10,977 bases of DNA from contig CALIRN010000342.1 of the NCBI GenBank assembly GCA_938042265.1, positions 1 to 10,977 of the forward strand, given 5' to 3'. Position 1 is the stretch's first letter. Every line of letters starts with the position of its first letter. Shown here in pieces: positions 8,721 to 10,977 of the stretch. The notes under the pieces are model-generated. The model was not told where the DNA came from. It saw only the letters and a list, made by a program, of their open reading frames with translations, and ran no database searches. Source of the DNA: an uncultured Eubacteriaceae bacterium. Its GTDB lineage: Bacteria > Bacillota > Clostridia > Lachnospirales > CAG-274. A program made the position numbers and the translations under genes.

Positions 8721-8749
8721 TTGAAAAAATACAATTTTTATGTTATCAT
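8721..8749 (+). promoter_or_regulatory. candidate sigma-A promoter of the sigma-factor gene
   Basis: TTGAAA (8721-8726), directly after the XRE stop codon, is followed by a 17-bp spacer and TATCAT (8744-8749). Each hexamer matches five of six consensus bases. Transcription would start near 8756. The -10 box lies inside the left arm of the ATGTTATCA inverted repeat, so a protein bound there could block it. Confidence 0.5.
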
Positions 8750-8816
8750 CAAAATAAACGTAGACTGTGTCGAAAACCGCTAATTTCAGTACTCAGCAAA
8801 GTGATAACATTTTTTG
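8740..8816 (+). terminator. inverted repeat with T-run between the XRE and sigma genes (terminator or operator)
   Basis: ATGTTATCA (8740-8748) and its perfect complement TGATAACAT (8802-8810) are separated by 53 nt, and TTTTTT follows the right arm at once (its first T is the last base of the arm). In RNA read through from the XRE gene this could fold into a long-loop intrinsic terminator. The arms also overlap the predicted -10 box of the sigma gene, and AGTGATAAC recurs in the giant-gene leader, so a protein-binding role is equally possible. The large loop makes the terminator reading weak. Confidence 0.35.
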
Positions 8817-8836
8817 TATAGGGGGATGACGTAAAT

Positions 8837-9385
8837 ATGCATTCGTTAAAAAGGTTGAATGATGATGATATAAATTACATTGAATTACTTTATAAAGAAA
8901 ATTATGATTATCTTTACAATATTGCAAAAATAATTGAATATGATGAAGAAATAGTAAACGAAAGCATTCAGGATACTTTTCTAACGGCTGCTTCAAAACT
9001 GGCTGTTTTGAAAATTCATACCAATAAAAGAAAGTGGCTTGTTAATACACTAAGAAACAAAATTAAAGAAAATAAACGAAAGTATAAATATGTAAAACAC
9101 ATAGGCAATATGACAATTCATACTCTTTCAGATGATCTTATACTGAAAATTGCTGAAAACATAGGGATATCAGATACTTATTTTTATGAAACATCATATG
9201 TGGAATTAAGAGATAAATTTAATGAGGCCTTATCCGATACCGAACTGAAATACCTACAATATAAATACATAGAAGATTATTCAAACGCAGAATTATCCAA
9301 AAAATTAGGCATTAGTTATACAAATGTAAGTACAATGGGACTTCGCATCCGAATAAAAATAAAGAGATTTATGCAAAGTAAATGA
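8837..9385 (+). CDS. ECF-like RNA polymerase sigma factor
   Basis: This 182-residue protein has the two-domain layout of group 4 (ECF) sigma factors. Residues about 14-84 fit region 2 (YDYLYNIAKII, EEIVNESIQDTFLTA, RKWLVNTLRNKIKENKRK, with the basic end typical of -10 recognition). Residues about 122-180 fit region 4, with a helix-turn-helix at about 149-175 (SNAELSKKLGISYTNVSTM, then RIRIKIKRFM). The match is divergent but the overall shape and length are right. Start ATG 8837 follows AGGGGG (8820-8825) at a slightly long 11-nt spacing; a stop codon just upstream rules out an earlier start. The next gene encodes a membrane anti-sigma-like protein, the usual partner. Inference: it recognises the GTGACA-N12-AAAATCAA elements at 8112-8137 and 9447-9472. 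It could instead be a non-sigma helix-turn-helix activator. Confidence 0.82.
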   Translation: MHSLKRLNDDDINYIELLYKENYDYLYNIAKIIEYDEEIVNESIQDTFLTAASKLAVLKIHTNKRKWLVNTLRNKIKENKRKYKYVKHIGNMTIHTLSDDLILKIAENIGISDTYFYETSYVELRDKFNEALSDTELKYLQYKYIEDYSNAELSKKLGISYTNVSTMGLRIRIKIKRFMQSK

Positions 9386-9430
9386 TTTTTTTGTCATTTT
9401 CACTAAAAATGTAATTTTATTTTTATTAAT

Positions 9431-9472
9431 TTTTTTGTAAAAATTTGTGACATTTAGGTACTCTAAAATCAA
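9431..9472 (+). promoter_or_regulatory. candidate ECF-type promoter of the anti-sigma/secreted-protein operon
   Basis: TTTTTTGTAAA is followed by GTGACA (9447-9452), 12 nt, and AAAATCAA (9465-9472). The same blocks at the same spacing precede the giant exoprotein gene on the other strand. Transcription would begin near 9478, giving a very short leader before AGGAGGG (9481-9487). An internal promoter would let the anti-sigma gene be induced by its own sigma factor as feedback. This function is inferred. Confidence 0.55.
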
Positions 9473-9491
9473 AAGTATATAGGAGGGTAAA

Positions 9492-10301
9492 ATGGAAGAT
9501 AATTTAGAAAAAAAACAATCGGAGGTGGTTACAGAAAACTGTGATGTAAAGGAGGTAGATAAGCTAAAAAAACAAGTAAAAATGAAACTTAATAATAAAG
9601 TTACAGACAAAAGCTTAAAAGAAATAGATGTTCTTCTGAAAAAAATACATGATGCAGAACCTATAAAACCCTCTGTATCTGCCGAAGACGCTTGGTCTGA
9701 CTTCAAAAAAAATTATCTGCCAAGAGTTGATGCAGATAAAAAAGTTTCTGCAAAAAAATTCCGCTATAAGCTCTCTATTATTGTCGCTGTCATTATTGTG
9801 TTTACTTCTGTGAATATAATTTCCGTTGCCGCAGGACTTAATATATTTAAACCTTTCTTGAAATGGACGTCGGAAGTACTCAATCTAAAAGCTGATGATG
9901 AATATATTATTTCCGATAACGATATTTCGGTATTCAATAATATAAAAGATTTAGAAAATACTTTAAATGAAAATATTCCTGAACCGGATCTTTCATTTCT
10001 TGGATTTGAAATATTTAATATTAGCATTGGCGACAACGGAACAATCAATGTTGATTATGCGAATGAAGAAGATTCTATTATTAAATACAAAATTTTCGAA
10101 TATAGTAATGATTTAAACACTTTCATAGAAAAAACTGAGGATGAAACTTCAGAAATTTATTATAACGATATTGGTTACTGTTATATAAAAAACAAAAGGT
10201 GGTCTGTAATTGAGTGGGATTATAATAATAAGATATATTATATTTCGGGAGATTTTTCGAAAGATGAAGCAAAGGAAATAATTGAGAATATTAAATATTA
10301 A
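9492..10301 (+). CDS. single-pass membrane anti-sigma-like protein (DUF4367-like ectodomain)
   Basis: This 269-residue protein probably holds the neighbouring sigma factor inactive and senses something outside the membrane. Residues 1-93 are cytoplasmic, charged and helical (DKLKKQVKMKLNNK, SLKEIDVLLKKIHD, AEDAWSDFKKNYLPR). No zinc-binding HxxxCxxC motif of ZAS-type anti-sigma factors is present; the only cysteines are C17 and C230. Residues about 94-115 form one transmembrane helix (LSIIVAVIIVFTSVNIISVAAG) behind a basic stretch (KKFRYK). The extracellular part, about 150-269, resembles DUF4367 domains: repeated YxxxxY strands, KRWSVIEW, KIYYISGDF and a final KEIIENIKY helix. Start ATG 9492 follows AGGAGGG closely. 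The gene is 106 bp after the sigma gene and 15 bp before the secreted-protein gene. Function rests on gene order and domain layout, not on a recognised catalytic motif. Confidence 0.75.
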   Translation: MEDNLEKKQSEVVTENCDVKEVDKLKKQVKMKLNNKVTDKSLKEIDVLLKKIHDAEPIKPSVSAEDAWSDFKKNYLPRVDADKKVSAKKFRYKLSIIVAVIIVFTSVNIISVAAGLNIFKPFLKWTSEVLNLKADDEYIISDNDISVFNNIKDLENTLNENIPEPDLSFLGFEIFNISIGDNGTINVDYANEEDSIIKYKIFEYSNDLNTFIEKTEDETSEIYYNDIGYCYIKNKRWSVIEWDYNNKIYYISGDFSKDEAKEIIENIKY

Positions 10302-10316
10302 AACGGAGGTATTTTT

Positions 10317-10766
10317 ATGAAAAAAATTTTTTGTAAAGTTTTAGGACTGGTATTGGTAATGTCATCACTTAGCATTTGCTGCGTTAATTCAGCTTATGCA
10401 AATACAAAGGAAGCAACAATAGAGGAGACTGAAACTATTAGAGTGGAAAATGCGCTTGCTCCGAACGCAAGTGATTATATTATCTCATATTCAGGGGGTC
10501 TGAGTTCACCAAGTAGCGGCAAATTAAAATTGACAGCGGATTTAAGTGTTTATGACGCATCTACTAAGATTGTTGCTGATATTTATCGTAATGGAAACTA
10601 TTATGACACAGTTTCCGTTTCGTCCTCCAGTGAAGATGCATCCATGTCAAAAACTTTATCTGTTTCAAGCGGAAATTACTATGTAGAATATTCATATTAT
10701 GCTTTAGTAAATGGTAAGTCAGTTGAAGCAAGATATATTACAACAAATACAAAAACGGTAAAATAA
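10317..10766 (+). CDS. small secreted protein of unknown function
   Basis: This exported protein has 149 residues. Residues 1-28 are a clear signal peptide (MKKIFCK, a Leu/Val-rich core, and cleavage after AYA at 26-28). The mature part starts acidic (KEATIEETETIRVE) and then forms a beta-rich, Ser/Tyr-rich domain from APNASDYIISYSGG to TTNTKTVK, suggesting a small beta-sandwich of about 100 residues. It recalls small exported Bacillota proteins with an ASDYxxSY motif after the signal peptide (DUF6147-like). That likeness is from memory and tentative. GGAGG (10305-10309) sits 7 nt before the ATG. Only 15 bp separate it from the anti-sigma-like gene, so the two are cotranscribed; a strong terminator follows 13 bp after its stop. 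Context suggests a signal, co-sensor or partner acting outside the cell with the anti-sigma ectodomain or the giant protein. No catalytic residues are evident. Confidence 0.85.
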   Translation: MKKIFCKVLGLVLVMSSLSICCVNSAYANTKEATIEETETIRVENALAPNASDYIISYSGGLSSPSSGKLKLTADLSVYDASTKIVADIYRNGNYYDTVSVSSSSEDASMSKTLSVSSGNYYVEYSYYALVNGKSVEARYITTNTKTVK

Positions 10767-10779
10767 TTACATAAAAAAC

Positions 10780-10827
10780 ACAGAAAAATCTCCTTATTAA
10801 AAACATAATACAAGGAGATTTTTCTGT
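10780..10827. terminator. bidirectional intrinsic terminator
   Basis: Two perfect 16-nt complementary arms, ACAGAAAAATCTCCTT (10780-10795) and AAGGAGATTTTTCTGT (10812-10827), flank a 16-nt loop. The GC-richer AAGGAG core is followed by TTTTT on either strand, so it can stop transcription both ways. It ends the plus-strand operon and would also serve a convergent gene on the right. Confidence 0.85.
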
Positions 10828-10894
10828 AAAAATGTTCAAAGAATTAACTTGCGATTATCATATATAGTTCCTCTTTATTTTGACAGACAATAGC
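10828..10894. other. intergenic gap after the terminator
   Basis: A short AT-rich gap. It contains TTGACA at 10880-10885 on the plus strand but no convincing -10 box at normal spacing. Nothing else is recognised. Confidence 0.5.
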
Positions 10895-10975
10895 TTAATT
10901 GTGTTTATAAAATTCTTCACGAGAGACCGTTTCAAGTTTTGTGTAAACACTAAAAACTGATATATTTAATAACAA
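10895..10975 (-). CDS. possible C-terminal tail of a convergent gene (partial)
   Basis: The minus strand entering from the right edge has an open frame of 26 codons, reading LLLNISVFSVYTKLETVSRE and then EFYKHN before TAA (10895-10897). The composition looks protein-like rather than random, and the stop lies 68 bp from the bidirectional terminator, as expected for a convergent gene end. It is too short to assign to a family and could be chance. Confidence 0.3.
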   Translation of the reverse strand: MLLNISVFSVYTKLETVSREEFYKHN

Positions 10976-10977
10976 GG

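Noticed and set aside
8465..8996. Minus-strand frames opposite the XRE and sigma genes
   Set aside because: Antisense shadows of well-supported plus-strand genes.
9305..10048. Minus-strand frames 9305-9706 and 9764-10048
   Set aside because: Antisense to the sigma and anti-sigma genes, with no ribosome binding site and Ser/Phe-rich shadow composition.
10880..10911. Perfect TTGACA on the plus strand near the right edge
   Set aside because: The -10 candidates fit poorly: TTTATA at 18 bp is a weak match and TATAAA needs a 20-bp spacer. No plus-strand gene is seen downstream in the window.

Overview
The window is AT-rich DNA, most likely from an anaerobic low-GC Bacillota (class Clostridia). 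The case rests on strong AGGAGG-type ribosome binding sites, signal peptides typical of Gram-positive bacteria, standard stop codons including TGA, an ECF-type sigma factor paired with a DUF4367-like membrane anti-sigma protein, and a giant secreted repeat protein. No tRNA, rRNA, CRISPR array, transposase or insertion sequence was seen. The genus cannot be named from the sequence alone.

Positions 1-8004 (minus strand) are one uninterrupted reading frame that runs off the left edge: 2668 codons without a stop. It encodes a giant exported protein. In order it has a signal peptide, an acidic linker, eight diverged modules of about 170-240 residues built from short beta-solenoid-like coils, a fibronectin-III domain, an Ig-like domain, a second fibronectin-III domain, a PKD domain (WNFGDG), a carboxypeptidase-regulatory-like beta domain, a Gly/Ser linker, a long mainly beta region, and at the left edge what looks like the start of an RHS/YD-repeat region. 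The C-terminus lies outside the window, so any toxin or anchoring domain cannot be seen.

Positions 8005-8366 are a divergent regulatory region. To the right, on the plus strand, are an XRE/Cro-like DNA-binding protein (8367-8720), an ECF-like sigma factor (8837-9385), a single-pass anti-sigma-like membrane protein (9492-10301) and a small secreted protein of unknown function (10317-10766). A strong bidirectional terminator (10780-10827) closes the cluster. The last bases may hold the tail of a convergent minus-strand gene.

The main observation is a matching non-sigma-A promoter-like element, GTGACA-N12-AAAATCAA, preceded by a T-tract and GTAAA. It lies upstream of the giant exoprotein gene on the minus strand and upstream of the anti-sigma/secreted-protein pair on the plus strand. 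This suggests, by inference, that the local sigma factor drives both its own anti-sigma operon and the divergent surface protein. The XRE protein may add a second layer of control through repeated motifs near its own promoter and the sigma-gene promoter. The whole reads as a self-contained envelope-signalling cassette dedicated to one giant RHS-like surface protein.
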